Below, piece after piece: positions 1-8,183 of a stretch of DNA of 64,000 bases (its first letter is position 1; every line of letters starts with the position of its first letter). Location of the stretch: positions 1 to 64,000 of the forward strand of contig CABRID010000001.1 of the NCBI GenBank assembly GCA_902470895.1, in the 5' to 3' direction. This DNA comes from an uncultured Collinsella sp. (GTDB taxonomy: Bacteria > Actinomycetota > Coriobacteriia > Coriobacteriales > Coriobacteriaceae). The position numbers were made by a program, and so were the translations under genes. The notes under the pieces are model-generated. The model was not told the DNA's origin and did not search any database. It saw only the letters and a program-made list of their open reading frames with translations.

Positions 1-29
1 ACCTTCATTACTCCAACGACGAATTCTAG
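1..29 (+). CDS. C-terminal end of an upstream gene (partial)
   Basis: The first bases are open in the third forward frame and end in Leu-His-Tyr-Ser-Asn-Asp-Glu-Phe followed by TAG at 27-29. A strong hairpin follows 28 bases later, as expected after a rightward gene. Only eight codons are visible, so no function can be given, and the coding call depends mainly on the terminator. Confidence 0.35.
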
Positions 30-57
30 GCGGTGTCCCCTCCCTTTCAAGAAAGAG

Positions 58-83
58 AAGAGGCGGGGCATGCCCCGCCTCTT
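58..83 (+). terminator. Perfect 13-bp palindrome, likely terminator
   Basis: Positions 58-70 are exactly complementary to 71-83 (AAGAGGCGGGGCA and its complement). It lies just after the stop codon at 27-29 and most likely ends the rightward transcript from the left. No long U-tract follows. Confidence 0.6.
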
Positions 84-109
84 ACACCACATCTCTGCGC
101 GCTACCTGC

Positions 110-204
110 CGAGCAGACCATCCGTATTGCTTTATAAAGTCGCAGGGAAATGACTTGTTTCAAAACGGCCTGGTCGCCATCAAGCCAAAAGTCTACTCAC
201 TTAG
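110..204. repeat. 95-bp repeat, copy A
   Basis: This stretch aligns without gaps at its ends to 1530-1624. The best-matching 64 bases (141-204 against 1561-1624) differ at about 13 positions. Shared landmarks in order are CGAGCAG, CGCAGG, CAAAAC, CCTGGTCGCCA and CTACTCACTTAG. The last landmark contains the stop codon (CTA on this strand) of the leftward gene ending at 193, so the repeat end supplies that gene's final Leu-Ser-Glu-stop. Copy A lacks the outer inverted end that copy B has at 1504. Confidence 0.75.
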
Positions 205-1320
205 AACCGCAGCCGTCCACGATCGAACTGTTTTGTGTCTAACGGGCATCTTTCCGTCAATTACTCCCAATTTTGTCCAGTCAACGAATAGTTCAGACCG
301 AAGTAATGTCTCAGCCCTTTGCTCATCTGAGCTTTTATCGCGATATTCAGCATCGAGCATCCTGCATACGGTCTTAACGATCGCGCGGAATCTACCCTCA
401 TCGGATATCTGTCTGTGTGTCAGGAGAAGTACATCGTAGCCCATGGCCTGAAGGGCCGTCATGCGGTCAGCGTCACGCAAGCCATTCCCTGCGCGTCCGT
501 GCGAGGCCTTTCCCTGACATTCAATGGCCACCTGTCGCCTACCGTCCGGTGAAGAAAGAAGTAGGTCGATATATACACGGGACTTTCCCACAATCGCTCG
601 AGCACTTGTGTTTAGCATCACTTCAACATTAAGCTCTATGCCGCAAAAACCTTCGCCTCCCAGGGATCGCGGCAGTGCAAGTAGCAAATACGCCTCGACC
701 TCAAAAGGCGACGCGGCACCCAATGGAACGAGTTGCGATACCGCCATAAATCTATTGCCGTAACGCATCCCACAAACATCTGAACAAAAACGGTCAAGGT
801 CTCCGCCCAAAACCAAAGCGTCTCGACGCCATAAATTTGAGGCGGTGCCGTCCTCGGACGGGCAGCGCGCCCAACCGAACGTTGTCGAAATCGCACCCGA
901 ATCAATTGCACGCGAAAGCTCCGTCTCAAGTAACGCCGGCAGGGCACACACCGCAAACAAGCCGCACATCTCCGCCAATACCAAAAGAAGCTGAAGATCC
1001 GTCAGATGCCGTGACATGATGAATGCCGTCAGTAGAGGAGACGTAATCAAAAATCCATGCTCCGTTTCCAGCACGGATTCCCTGGGGAGCTCACCAAGAA
1101 ACAGCCGCTGTCTAATGCTGGCAGGACAAGTCCGTTTGTTTCTCGTCCGAACCAATGTATGCAACGGAAAACCGAGCGCGACCGCAGCCGTCGGGTTGCG
1201 GGCGAGATCATATCGCTGCCGGTCTTCTTCCGGTCGTGGAAGCGGCGGACACAAAGCGCGGACTTGAGGAGGCAAACGCCAGTACCTAAAAGCCGATATG
1301 TCACAAAGTAGATCCTTCAT
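193..1320 (-). CDS. Orphan protein with possible nuclease-fold C-terminus
   Basis: A protein of about 375 residues with no confident family assignment. The N-terminal two thirds resemble the layout of AbiEi-like or DUF559-associated proteins, with the segments SAFRYWRLPPQV and ALGFPLHTLV. Around residues 249-275 the order VYIDLLLS, VAIECQGK, then an aliphatic strand YDVLLLTHRQ, is what a PD-(D/E)XK or Vsr-like core would give (Asp near 252, Glu near 267, Lys near 271). The ATG at 1320 is used; a GTG two codons upstream is possible, and neither has a good ribosome site. The gene looks more A/T rich than its neighbours, stands alone and is bracketed by the 95-bp repeats, which suggests acquisition. 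Enzyme function is inference only. Confidence 0.6.
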   Translation of the reverse strand: MKDLLCDISAFRYWRLPPQVRALCPPLPRPEEDRQRYDLARNPTAAVALGFPLHTLVRTRNKRTCPASIRQRLFLGELPRESVLETEHGFLITSPLLTAFIMSRHLTDLQLLLVLAEMCGLFAVCALPALLETELSRAIDSGAISTTFGWARCPSEDGTASNLWRRDALVLGGDLDRFCSDVCGMRYGNRFMAVSQLVPLGAASPFEVEAYLLLALPRSLGGEGFCGIELNVEVMLNTSARAIVGKSRVYIDLLLSSPDGRRQVAIECQGKASHGRAGNGLRDADRMTALQAMGYDVLLLTHRQISDEGRFRAIVKTVCRMLDAEYRDKSSDEQRAETLLRSELFVDWTKLGVIDGKMPVRHKTVRSWTAAVLSE

Positions 1321-1403
1321 AGGCACAGGAGAACACGAATTTCAACCCAGTCAGTCACGCATTGGCGCGAACGCACCAAAAATGGCGCCGAACGGACTGC
1401 CAA

Positions 1404-1478
1404 GTTTTCAACAGCCCTCCCCAACTGGCCAAAAGCTTGTCGAGAGCTGGACGAAGCCCTGTTGAAAACCCCATTTTT
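1404..1478 (+). repeat. 11-bp inverted repeat followed by T-run
   Basis: GTTTTCAACAG at 1404-1414 is complementary to CTGTTGAAAAC at 1459-1469, separated by 44 bases and followed by a run of T near 1474-1480. It could be a terminator-like structure or part of the repeat element beside it. No gene is visible between 1327 and 1503. Confidence 0.4.
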
Positions 1479-1503
1479 TTCTCATGCAGAAGCTTTACGC
1501 GGC

Positions 1504-1624
1504 AAGTGAGTAGACTTTTTTGAACATTCCGAGCAGCCCGGTCATCCTGCTTTTCAAAACCGCAGGTAGATAGCTTGTTACAAAACTGCCTGGTCGCCAA
1601 AGTTCCAAATGCCTACTCACTTAG
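1504..1624. repeat. 121-bp element with inverted ends, contains 95-bp repeat copy B
   Basis: The left end AAGTGAGTAGACTTTTTTG at 1504 is an inverted match to the right end reading CTACTCACTT at 1613-1622, so the two ends form imperfect terminal inverted repeats of about 20 bp. The 95-bp core (1530-1624) is the second copy of the repeat at 110-204. The right end overlaps the stop codon of the leftward pdxR-like gene, giving it a C-terminus of Leu-Ser-Glu-stop, the same as the orphan gene at the other copy. There is no coding capacity, so this is a MITE-like or structured 3' element. Confidence 0.65.
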
Positions 1625-3052
1625 ATTGCAGAGCGCTCCCATTAGCTGCGATTCCAAGGTATTTAGCGCTTTTGGACTCAAATCGTCATACTGAACAAGA
1701 ATTTGACTTGAGTTTTCAGGGGCAGATGCGCCATCGGCACACCAAAAACAGTCACCGATATCGATAAAAGGGATGCTCGAGCGCGTGAGGGCCCGTGCAA
1801 TAGTGCTTCCGCCCGTTCCACGCTCCGCAACCACGGTGCAGTAAAGGCCCGCGTCTGCGTGTTCGATCGAGACTTCCCCTGCCGGAAATGCCTTCCGTAC
1901 AAGCGCCGCCAGGCCATCACGCGCCTCGCGAGCACGAACGCGCACGCGGTTCACATGTCGCTCGTAATCACCCGATTCCAGCAAACGAGCCAAAGCGACC
2001 TGGTCAACAGAACTCACCGACGAGGCGTAAAAACCAAGGTTGCGCCTAAACCGCTCCATTAGCTCATCGGGCAGCACCATGTACGCTAGACGCAACGCCG
2101 ATGACAGGCTCTTCGAAAACGTGTTGGTGTAGATAACCGACTGGGAGGCATCGATCGACGCGAGCGCGGGAATTGGCTTGCCGGCAAGGCGAAACTCACA
2201 ATCAAAGTCATCTTCGATGAGGTACCGACCTGGTCGCTCGGCGGCCCAGCTCAGCAGCGCATAGCGACGCGCAATGCTCGTCACAAGACCGGTGGGATAC
2301 TGATGGGACGGCATAAGGTGAAGGACATCGGTCCCAGTTTTCTGCAGAGCGCTCAGGTCCACGCCGTCGTCATCCAACGGGATATGTCGTACTTGGCAGC
2401 CCATAGCCTGATAGATGCGCGTCAGACGCAAATAGCCCGGGTCCTCAACAGCATACACCTTGTCAGCGCCAAGCAACTGAACCAACATGGTATCGAGCAG
2501 CTGGGCGCCTGCACCGATAACAATGTTGTTGGGGTCGACATTCATGCCCCTTGTCCCACGCAGATGGTGAGCAATTGCGCGTCGCAGCCGAGCGGTGCCC
2601 TGCGCCGGTGCGGGCGAAAAGATTTCGCGCTCATCTTCGGATGCCAGCGTCGCCCGTAGTGCGCTTTGCCAAAGCCGCGCCGCCTCCAAAGCGGAAGGAG
2701 AAAGTGCATCGAACAGCTCGACCTGTCCGTTGACATCATGCGCGCTGAGGCCCACAGAGACGGTATCTCGGTCGATGCCCTGCGAAGCCAAAGGCAAAAC
2801 CGGTGCATCCGGAAGCTTGCAAGCGTAGTAGCCACGACGCGGCATTGAGCAAATATAGCCCTCGGCAAGTAACTGGCTATATGCATTCTCGATGGTAATG
2901 ACACTGATTCCCAGATGACTGGCAAAGGCGCGCTTAGACGGAAGATGCTCCCCCGCCACAATACGTCCAGCAACAATATCATCTCGAATTTGCTGGTAAA
3001 CATACTCATAAAGCGATGCTTCGCCGCGTTTTTCCAAATTGTAGTCAAGCAT
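1613..3052 (-). CDS. pdxR: PdxR, MocR-type regulator of vitamin B6 synthesis
   Basis: A GntR/MocR fusion of 479 residues. A winged helix-turn-helix occupies about residues 10-78 (LPSKRAFASHLGIS then ENAYSQLLAEGY) and a type I aminotransferase fold about 110-470, with the pyridoxal phosphate lysine in NTFSKSLS. MocR proteins of this kind sense PLP and control pdxST, which starts divergently 145 bases away. The ATG at 3052 has AGGTGG nine bases upstream and is preferred to a TTG at 3085. The C-terminus Leu-Ser-Glu lies inside the 121-bp repeat. Regulation of pdxS is inferred from family and position. Confidence 0.9.
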   Translation of the reverse strand: MLDYNLEKRGEASLYEYVYQQIRDDIVAGRIVAGEHLPSKRAFASHLGISVITIENAYSQLLAEGYICSMPRRGYYACKLPDAPVLPLASQGIDRDTVSVGLSAHDVNGQVELFDALSPSALEAARLWQSALRATLASEDEREIFSPAPAQGTARLRRAIAHHLRGTRGMNVDPNNIVIGAGAQLLDTMLVQLLGADKVYAVEDPGYLRLTRIYQAMGCQVRHIPLDDDGVDLSALQKTGTDVLHLMPSHQYPTGLVTSIARRYALLSWAAERPGRYLIEDDFDCEFRLAGKPIPALASIDASQSVIYTNTFSKSLSSALRLAYMVLPDELMERFRRNLGFYASSVSSVDQVALARLLESGDYERHVNRVRVRAREARDGLAALVRKAFPAGEVSIEHADAGLYCTVVAERGTGGSTIARALTRSSIPFIDIGDCFWCADGASAPENSSQILVQYDDLSPKALNTLESQLMGALCNLSE

Positions 3053-3086
3053 GAGTTTGCCACCTGACCTTATCGAGCTGTTCAAT

Positions 3087-3106
3087 CTGGTATTAGGCTG
3101 ACATTA
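3087..3106. promoter_or_regulatory. Candidate PdxR direct-repeat site
   Basis: CTGGTATTA at 3087-3095 and CTGACATTA at 3098-3106 form an imperfect direct repeat with an 11-base period in the pdxR/pdxS divergent promoter region. MocR regulators commonly bind direct repeats, so this is a plausible operator. It is position-based inference. Confidence 0.3.
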
Positions 3107-3197
3107 TTATTATCTCGAAAACTGAGTATTTTGCCATACCCAGCTCCCCGATAGGATGTTCCGTCAAGCAATGCACATGCCAACCAAGGGAGCAACC

Positions 3198-4088
3198 ATG
3201 GCAGAACAGACCAGCAAGGCCGATCGCGTCAAACTCAATCGCGAACTCGCGCAGATGCTCAAGGGCGGCGTCATCATGGACGTCACCACGCCCGAGCAGG
3301 CACGCATCGCCGAGGAGGCAGGCGCCTGCGCCGTCATGGCACTCGAGCGCATCCCGGCCGACATCCGTGCCGCAGGCGGCGTCTCGCGCATGAGCGACCC
3401 CAAGATGATCAAGGGCATCCAAGAGGCCGTCTCCATCCCTGTTATGGCCAAGTGCCGCATCGGTCACATTGTCGAGGCGCAGGTCCTGCAGGCTATCGAG
3501 ATCGATTACATCGACGAGTCCGAGGTTCTCTCCCCTGCCGATGACGTCTATCACATCGACAAGACCCAGTTTGACGTCCCGTTTGTCTGCGGCGCCCGCG
3601 ATCTGGGCGAGGCGCTGCGCCGTGTTGCCGAGGGCGCCACGATGATTCGCACCAAGGGCGAGCCGGGCACGGGCGACGTGGTCCAGGCCGTGCGCCACAT
3701 GCGCAAGATCCAAAAGCAAATCCGCGACGTTGTTGCCCTGCGCGATGATGAGCTCTTTGAGGCAGCCAAGCAACTGCAGGTTCCGGTCGAGCTGGTGCGC
3801 GAGGTCCATGCCACGGGCAAGCTTCCCGTTGTGAACTTTGCCGCCGGCGGCGTAGCGACCCCTGCCGACGCCGCGCTGATGATGCAACTGGGCGCCGAGG
3901 GCGTCTTTGTCGGCTCGGGCATCTTTAAGAGCGGCGACCCCGCCAAGCGCGCCGCCGCCATCGTCAAGGCCGTGGCAAACTTCACCGATGCCAAGCTCAT
4001 CGCCGAGCTTTCGGAGGACCTGGGCGAGGCCATGGTGGGCATCAACGCCGACGAGATCGAAATCATCATGGAGGAGCGCGGACGCTAG
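3198..4088 (+). CDS. pdxS: Pyridoxal 5'-phosphate synthase lyase subunit PdxS
   Basis: A protein of 296 residues matching the full length of PdxS/Pdx1. It makes PLP from ribose 5-phosphate, glyceraldehyde 3-phosphate and ammonia supplied by PdxT. The (beta/alpha)8 signature is continuous: [10 protein letters not shown] with Asp28, [10 protein letters not shown] with the first catalytic Lys85, and [10 protein letters not shown] with the second Lys153. The ATG at 3198 is preceded by AAGGGAG, whereas the upstream ATGs at 3156 and 3174 lack a site. PdxT follows 20 bases downstream in the same operon, and PdxR is divergent. Confidence 0.97.
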   Translation: MAEQTSKADRVKLNRELAQMLKGGVIMDVTTPEQARIAEEAGACAVMALERIPADIRAAGGVSRMSDPKMIKGIQEAVSIPVMAKCRIGHIVEAQVLQAIEIDYIDESEVLSPADDVYHIDKTQFDVPFVCGARDLGEALRRVAEGATMIRTKGEPGTGDVVQAVRHMRKIQKQIRDVVALRDDELFEAAKQLQVPVELVREVHATGKLPVVNFAAGGVATPADAALMMQLGAEGVFVGSGIFKSGDPAKRAAAIVKAVANFTDAKLIAELSEDLGEAMVGINADEIEIIMEERGR

Positions 4089-4108
4089 TCCGGCAGAAAG
4101 GATCGCAC

Positions 4109-4696
4109 ATGAGCGATTATGCAGACCAAACGGTCGCCGTGCTGGCGGTCCAAGGCGCATTTGCCGAGCACGAGGCAAGACTATTCGAGCTTGGCGCACA
4201 CTGTATTGAGCTGAGGCAGGCGGCTGATTTGAAGCAGGACTTTGACCGTCTGGTACTTCCCGGCGGCGAGTCTACCGTTCAAGGGAAGCTGCTTGATGAG
4301 TTGGGCATGCTCGAGGAGCTTCGTGCCCGTATCGCTGAAGGTATGCCCGTCCTGGGCACCTGCGCCGGCCTGATTCTACTGGCTCACGACCTTGCCGCCC
4401 ATGACGATAAGGGCACGCCGCGTCTGGAAACCATGGATGTACTTGTCGAGCGCAATGCCTACGGCAGGCAGCTCGGCAGCTTTCGAACCAAGGGGCAAAT
4501 AGCCGGCATCGACGGTGAAGTGCCGCTGACGTTTATCCGCGCGCCCCGCATCGTCGAGGTCCACGGCGACGCCAAGGCCTTAGCGAAAGTCGACGGTCGT
4601 ATTGTCGCCGCCCGTCAGGGCAACCAGCTCGGCGTAACCTTCCACCCCGAGCTCGACGACGATACCCGCCTCCACGAACTGTTCCTACAAATGTAG
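4109..4696 (+). CDS. pdxT: Pyridoxal 5'-phosphate synthase glutaminase subunit PdxT
   Basis: A class I glutaminase of 195 residues that releases ammonia from glutamine and channels it to PdxS. The PGGEST loop is at about 51-56, the nucleophile Cys85 in GTCAGLIL, and the catalytic His179/Glu181 in FHPEL. Length is normal for the family. An AGAAAGGA site precedes the ATG. It is cotranscribed with pdxS, and a long hairpin 25 bases after the stop probably ends the transcript. Confidence 0.97.
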   Translation: MSDYADQTVAVLAVQGAFAEHEARLFELGAHCIELRQAADLKQDFDRLVLPGGESTVQGKLLDELGMLEELRARIAEGMPVLGTCAGLILLAHDLAAHDDKGTPRLETMDVLVERNAYGRQLGSFRTKGQIAGIDGEVPLTFIRAPRIVEVHGDAKALAKVDGRIVAARQGNQLGVTFHPELDDDTRLHELFLQM

Positions 4697-4720
4697 GCAT
4701 CGAAATCAACAAACGAAACG

Positions 4721-4782
4721 AGAGTGGATGATCTCCCACTTTGAGCTTGAATGCAGGCTCAAACCGGGAGATCATCCACTCT
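4721..4782 (+). terminator. Long two-part hairpin after pdxT
   Basis: The outer arms at 4721-4737 and 4766-4782 are 17 bases and perfectly complementary. The inner arms TTTGAGC (4741-4747 region) and GCTCAAA pair around a small loop. It probably terminates pdxST. The perfection of both stems also fits a mobile palindromic repeat. Confidence 0.65.
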
Positions 4783-4790
4783 TGTTCTAT

Positions 4791-4869
4791 GTAGTCGTTT
4801 AAGAACGTCCCCAATGACTACAAGGAGTGTCCCAAGCTGCCGGCAGAAAAGGAACGTCCCTAACTGCCG
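4791..4869. repeat. REP-like palindromes with GAACGTCCC core
   Basis: Two consecutive palindromes lie here. GTAGTC...GACTAC (4791-4821) encloses AAGAACGTCCCC. CGGCAG...CTGCCG (4841-4869) encloses GGAACGTCCC. The segment AAAAGGAACGTCCCTAACTG recurs in inverted form at 60303-60325, and AAGAACGTCCCCAATGACTA recurs at 46706-46725. The rest of the 4697-5051 gap holds a further hairpin (4948-4976) and no gene. Confidence 0.65.
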
Positions 4870-5024
4870 CATCCGGGGCAAGACAACGCCGCAGGCAGAG
4901 GACGGACAGCGAGCGGGTCGCATTTGAGGCAAGGTGACGTGAAACGAAAGGGCGCTGACCTTCTGGTCGCGCCCTTGAAGTTGAACGTCAGATTGTCCAA
5001 ATGCGGCCCGCGCAGCGTCGGCCC

Positions 5025-5052
5025 GTTACGGCGTTTGGTAAAACGCCGTAAC
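5025..5052 (-). terminator. Terminator of the RGG-tail gene
   Basis: GTTACGGCGTTT at 5025-5036 pairs exactly with AAACGCCGTAAC at 5041-5052 around a four-base loop. The distal arm touches the stop codon of the leftward gene that begins at 5963. Confidence 0.7.
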
Positions 5053-5963
5053 TAAAAACGGTTACCGCGGAAGCCGCCGCCGTTGCGGCCGCCACGGTCG
5101 CCACCGCGACCGCCGCGGTCGTTACCACGGTTGCCGCTAAAGCCGCCACGGTTGCCGCTAAAGCCGCCACGGTTGCCGCCGCGGTCGCCATAGCCACCAC
5201 GGTTGCCGCCAAAGCCGCCGCGACCGCCACGGTCGCCGCCACGGTCACCAAAGCCGCCGCGGCCACCACGGTCGCCGCCGCGACCGCCACGGTCGCCAAA
5301 GCCGCCGCGGCCGCCACGGTCGCCGCCACGGCCACCACGGTCGTCACGGCCGCCGCGAGGACCGCGGTCCTCGTCCAGGCCCATGGCGACGAGCGGAGCG
5401 ATAACCTTATCGAGAGCGGCCATCAGCTCGGTGGCCTCCTCGTAAGAAAGCTCGGGCAGGAGCTTCTCCTTCTTGTTGGCAAGCTCGACCAGGCCCTCGG
5501 CGGCATCCTCGGCAGCGAAGACAACGATCTTGCGCATATCGCCCTCGGCGTCGTCGATGCGGCCGACCAGATCGGCAGCCTCGGCCTCGGCCATCAGGCC
5601 ATCGAGCTCACGAAGGCGCATGCCCAGCAGGTCGGACATTTCCTTCTGCTCCATCTTGGGCTTGAGGTCAAGAAGCTTGATGGCGCGCTCGATGTTCGCC
5701 ATGCGCTCGGCCTTGGCCTCCTCCTCCTTGGAAATAGCAAAGCGACGGCTACGCAGCAGGCGGGCGGCCTTCTGCATCTTGTCCATCAGCTCTTCGTCAT
5801 CGTAATCAACGGCGGCCTCGACAACCTCGGCCTCCTCCTCGGCGGAAACCTCGTCAGCAGCCTCAACCTCGGCAGCTTCGGTCTCCACGGTCTCGACTGC
5901 CTCTACCTCGGCAGCCATGGTCTCGTTCTCGGTCTCGTTCATGATCTCTTCGTTCTCGGACAT
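5052..5963 (-). CDS. Winged-helix-like protein with long RGG-repeat tail
   Basis: A protein of 303 residues in three parts. Residues 1-58 are very acidic. Residues 85-150 have a MarR-like order of helices and wing (KMEQKEMSDLLGMRLREL, then DDAEGDMRKIVVF). Residues 200-303 are almost purely Arg/Gly/Asp/Asn/Phe in RGG and GGFGDRGG units. RGG tails bind RNA or promote condensates in other systems. The combination suggests a nucleic-acid-binding protein, but neither the target nor MarR membership is established. The start has AAGGAG eight bases upstream and a hairpin terminator follows the stop. The G/C-rich tail DNA is internally repetitive. Confidence 0.8.
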   Translation of the reverse strand: MSENEEIMNETENETMAAEVEAVETVETEAAEVEAADEVSAEEEAEVVEAAVDYDDEELMDKMQKAARLLRSRRFAISKEEEAKAERMANIERAIKLLDLKPKMEQKEMSDLLGMRLRELDGLMAEAEAADLVGRIDDAEGDMRKIVVFAAEDAAEGLVELANKKEKLLPELSYEEATELMAALDKVIAPLVAMGLDEDRGPRGGRDDRGGRGGDRGGRGGFGDRGGRGGDRGGRGGFGDRGGDRGGRGGFGGNRGGYGDRGGNRGGFSGNRGGFSGNRGNDRGGRGGDRGGRNGGGFRGNRF

Positions 5964-6115
5964 GAGACTCCTTCTTGGCCCTCTCGGGCATCATCGCCCC
6001 ATTCGCGGGGCCCGTCGCGCACTCTTTGCGCTTTAAACATTCATGCCTCTCGGCAAAACGTCCATTAGTTTATGGTCTTGCCCGCCAATCTAGCTGCAGA
6101 ATCTATGTGCACACA

Positions 6116-7531
6116 TTAATGCGACATGTGCGACTCGCGACGAGCGTACACCAGCGACGTCGCGAACCCGACCACGGCAATTACAGCCGCCACACGCACG
6201 GCAGCTGCAAATTCAATCGCCTGGGCGACGTCGGTCGCAACGCCAGCCGCACCGACAGTCGTCGCAGAACTCGAGAGCAGGCCGATAAACAGCGACGGGC
6301 CAAACGATGCGGCAATCATGTTCCACGTGTTGAGCAGTGCCGTTCCGTGAGGATGCTCAGCAACAGGCAGCGTCTCCAAGCCGGCCGTTTGCGAGGGGCT
6401 CAGCACCAAACCGACTCCGGCATACACCACAACGGTCAGCGCCACGACAACGCCGATGTTCATGCTTGTCGCCGTCATCGAGATGGCAGTCTGCCCCACG
6501 GCAATCAGGGCAAAGCCGACCGGCAGCAGCGGCCATGCGCCACGGGCGTCCATCACGCGTCCGCCCACAATCGAGGTCACGGCGTTGCAGACAATCGCCG
6601 GCAAAATGAGCAAGCCCGCAACAAGTGCGGTCATGCCGTATGCGCCCTCAAAATAGAGCGGCAACAAAACGCTCATCGAGAACGTCGTCATCATCGACAC
6701 CACCACAAGCAGGCACGCAGGCCAAAAACGAACGCTCGCCATGGGACGCACGTTAAGCACCGGATGCTCGAGCTTGAGCTGACGGGCCGCAAACAGACCG
6801 AGCAGCACAATAGCGGCGAAAAGTGCCACGATACTGGCAATTAGATTGGTCGAAAACTCGCCTACGGAATACACAAATGCCGTAATGCCGGCGGCGAGCA
6901 AAACAACCGACAGAATATCAAGCGTGGTGTTCGAGCGCTCTCCGACATTCTGAACATGCTTTACGCCCGCCGCAGCGACCAAAATGCCGCCCACCAGCGG
7001 CACTACGAACACCGCCCTCCAGCCAAACAACGTGCACATAAGACCGCTAATCACGGGTCCAAACGCCGGCCCTAGCGTAATGCAGGCACCACCCAGACTC
7101 AGATACAGACCGAGCTTCTCGCGCGGAGCGCAAGACAGCACCACGTTCATCATGAGCGGGAACAAGATGCCCGATCCCGCAGCCTGCAAAATACGGCTTG
7201 GCAGCAAAACGCTAAATGACGGAGCGAACAGGCACAGGACTTCGCCGGCGACCATGCATCCGCATGCGAAAAACAGCAGCTTGCGCGTCGAGAAACGGCC
7301 GGACAGGAAGGCCATGATGGCCGTAAAGATCGACGTCACGATCATGTAGCCCGAAACGAGCCACTGCGCCGTGGTGGCACTCACCGAAAAGGCCGCCATA
7401 ATGTCGTGCAACGCCACGTTAATGATGTTCTCGTTAAACGCGGCAACAAAGGCTGCAATATACATTACGACGAGAATCGCCGCAGTGGCCGATGGCGCTA
7501 CTTGAACTTGTTGCTGAGATTTGCTCCCCAT
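6116..7531 (-). CDS. MFS multidrug efflux transporter, DHA2 type
   Basis: A membrane protein of 471 residues with about 14 predicted hydrophobic helices, as in EmrB/QacA drug:H+ antiporters. The signatures include NIINVALHDIM in helix 1, the motif A loop LSGRFSTRKLLF, and the antiporter motif C-like GGACITLGPAFGPVISG. The ATG at 7531 has AGGAAGG upstream, so in-frame codons back to 7942 are not used. It is divergent from the deformylase-like gene. The substrate cannot be told from the sequence. Confidence 0.9.
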   Translation of the reverse strand: MGSKSQQQVQVAPSATAAILVVMYIAAFVAAFNENIINVALHDIMAAFSVSATTAQWLVSGYMIVTSIFTAIMAFLSGRFSTRKLLFFACGCMVAGEVLCLFAPSFSVLLPSRILQAAGSGILFPLMMNVVLSCAPREKLGLYLSLGGACITLGPAFGPVISGLMCTLFGWRAVFVVPLVGGILVAAAGVKHVQNVGERSNTTLDILSVVLLAAGITAFVYSVGEFSTNLIASIVALFAAIVLLGLFAARQLKLEHPVLNVRPMASVRFWPACLLVVVSMMTTFSMSVLLPLYFEGAYGMTALVAGLLILPAIVCNAVTSIVGGRVMDARGAWPLLPVGFALIAVGQTAISMTATSMNIGVVVALTVVVYAGVGLVLSPSQTAGLETLPVAEHPHGTALLNTWNMIAASFGPSLFIGLLSSSATTVGAAGVATDVAQAIEFAAAVRVAAVIAVVGFATSLVYARRESHMSH

Positions 7532-7736
7532 GCATTTCCTTCCTCTTGGAACGACAGTCGCATCGCCCCAGAGGAACAGTCCAGGGCGAAAAATGAGCCC
7601 TAGACTTACGCCAGACGCCGTACTCGACGAGTCTGACAACATGGTCCAACGTCGAAAGATTGTAACGCGGACGCACAGCTTTCCTTCCGCGCTATTATTA
7701 AAAGTCCACGAAAGCATAAGACATGAGGAGCCCGCC

Positions 7737-8147
7737 ATGATTAAGCCCATCATGAAATCCGAGTTCTTTTTGCGTCTGCCTTCCGAAGACGCGGGACCCG
7801 ACGATGCCGCGACCGGGCAGGATCTCCTGGATACGCTCCACGAGCATGAGCGCGAGTGCGTGGGCCTCGCCGCCAACATGATCGGCGTGCGCAAACGCAT
7901 CATCTGCGTAAAGGACGGCAACAGGACACTCCTGATGTACAACCCTCAAATTCTTGAGCAGGTCAATGCCTATCAGACGAGCGAAGGATGTCTCTCGCTG
8001 ATCGGCGAGCGTCCCTGTACCCGCTATCGCCGCATTAAGGTTGAGTATTTGGACGAGAACTTCGTCCACCGCATCAAAAACTTCTCGGGCTACACCGCCG
8101 AGATCATCCAGCACGAAATCGACCACTGCAATGGCGTCGTGGTTTAG
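7737..8147 (+). CDS. Peptide-deformylase family protein with altered motif I
   Basis: A protein of 136 residues with the three deformylase motifs in order: CVGLAANMIG (43-50), EGCLS (83-87) and QHEIDH (125-130). Cys85, His126 and His130 would bind the metal and Glu127 is the catalytic acid. The usual Gln of motif I (GLAANQ) is Met48, and the protein is shorter than housekeeping Def. It may be an accessory deformylase rather than the main one. It starts at an ATG after GGAG, and a LysR gene follows 36 bases downstream on the same strand. Confidence 0.85.
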   Translation: MIKPIMKSEFFLRLPSEDAGPDDAATGQDLLDTLHEHERECVGLAANMIGVRKRIICVKDGNRTLLMYNPQILEQVNAYQTSEGCLSLIGERPCTRYRRIKVEYLDENFVHRIKNFSGYTAEIIQHEIDHCNGVVV

Positions 8148-8183
8148 GCCACCTGCCAAAATGAGGGTACCGGAGGCCTCCCT

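Noticed and set aside
3093..4199. 368-residue frame opposite pdxS
   Set aside because: It is antisense to pdxS with no recognisable product.
4988..5347. Alanine/valine/threonine-repeat frame on the leftward strand
   Set aside because: It is a frame-shifted reading of the RGG-coding repeats; the acidic/winged-helix/RGG frame has the ribosome site and domain structure.
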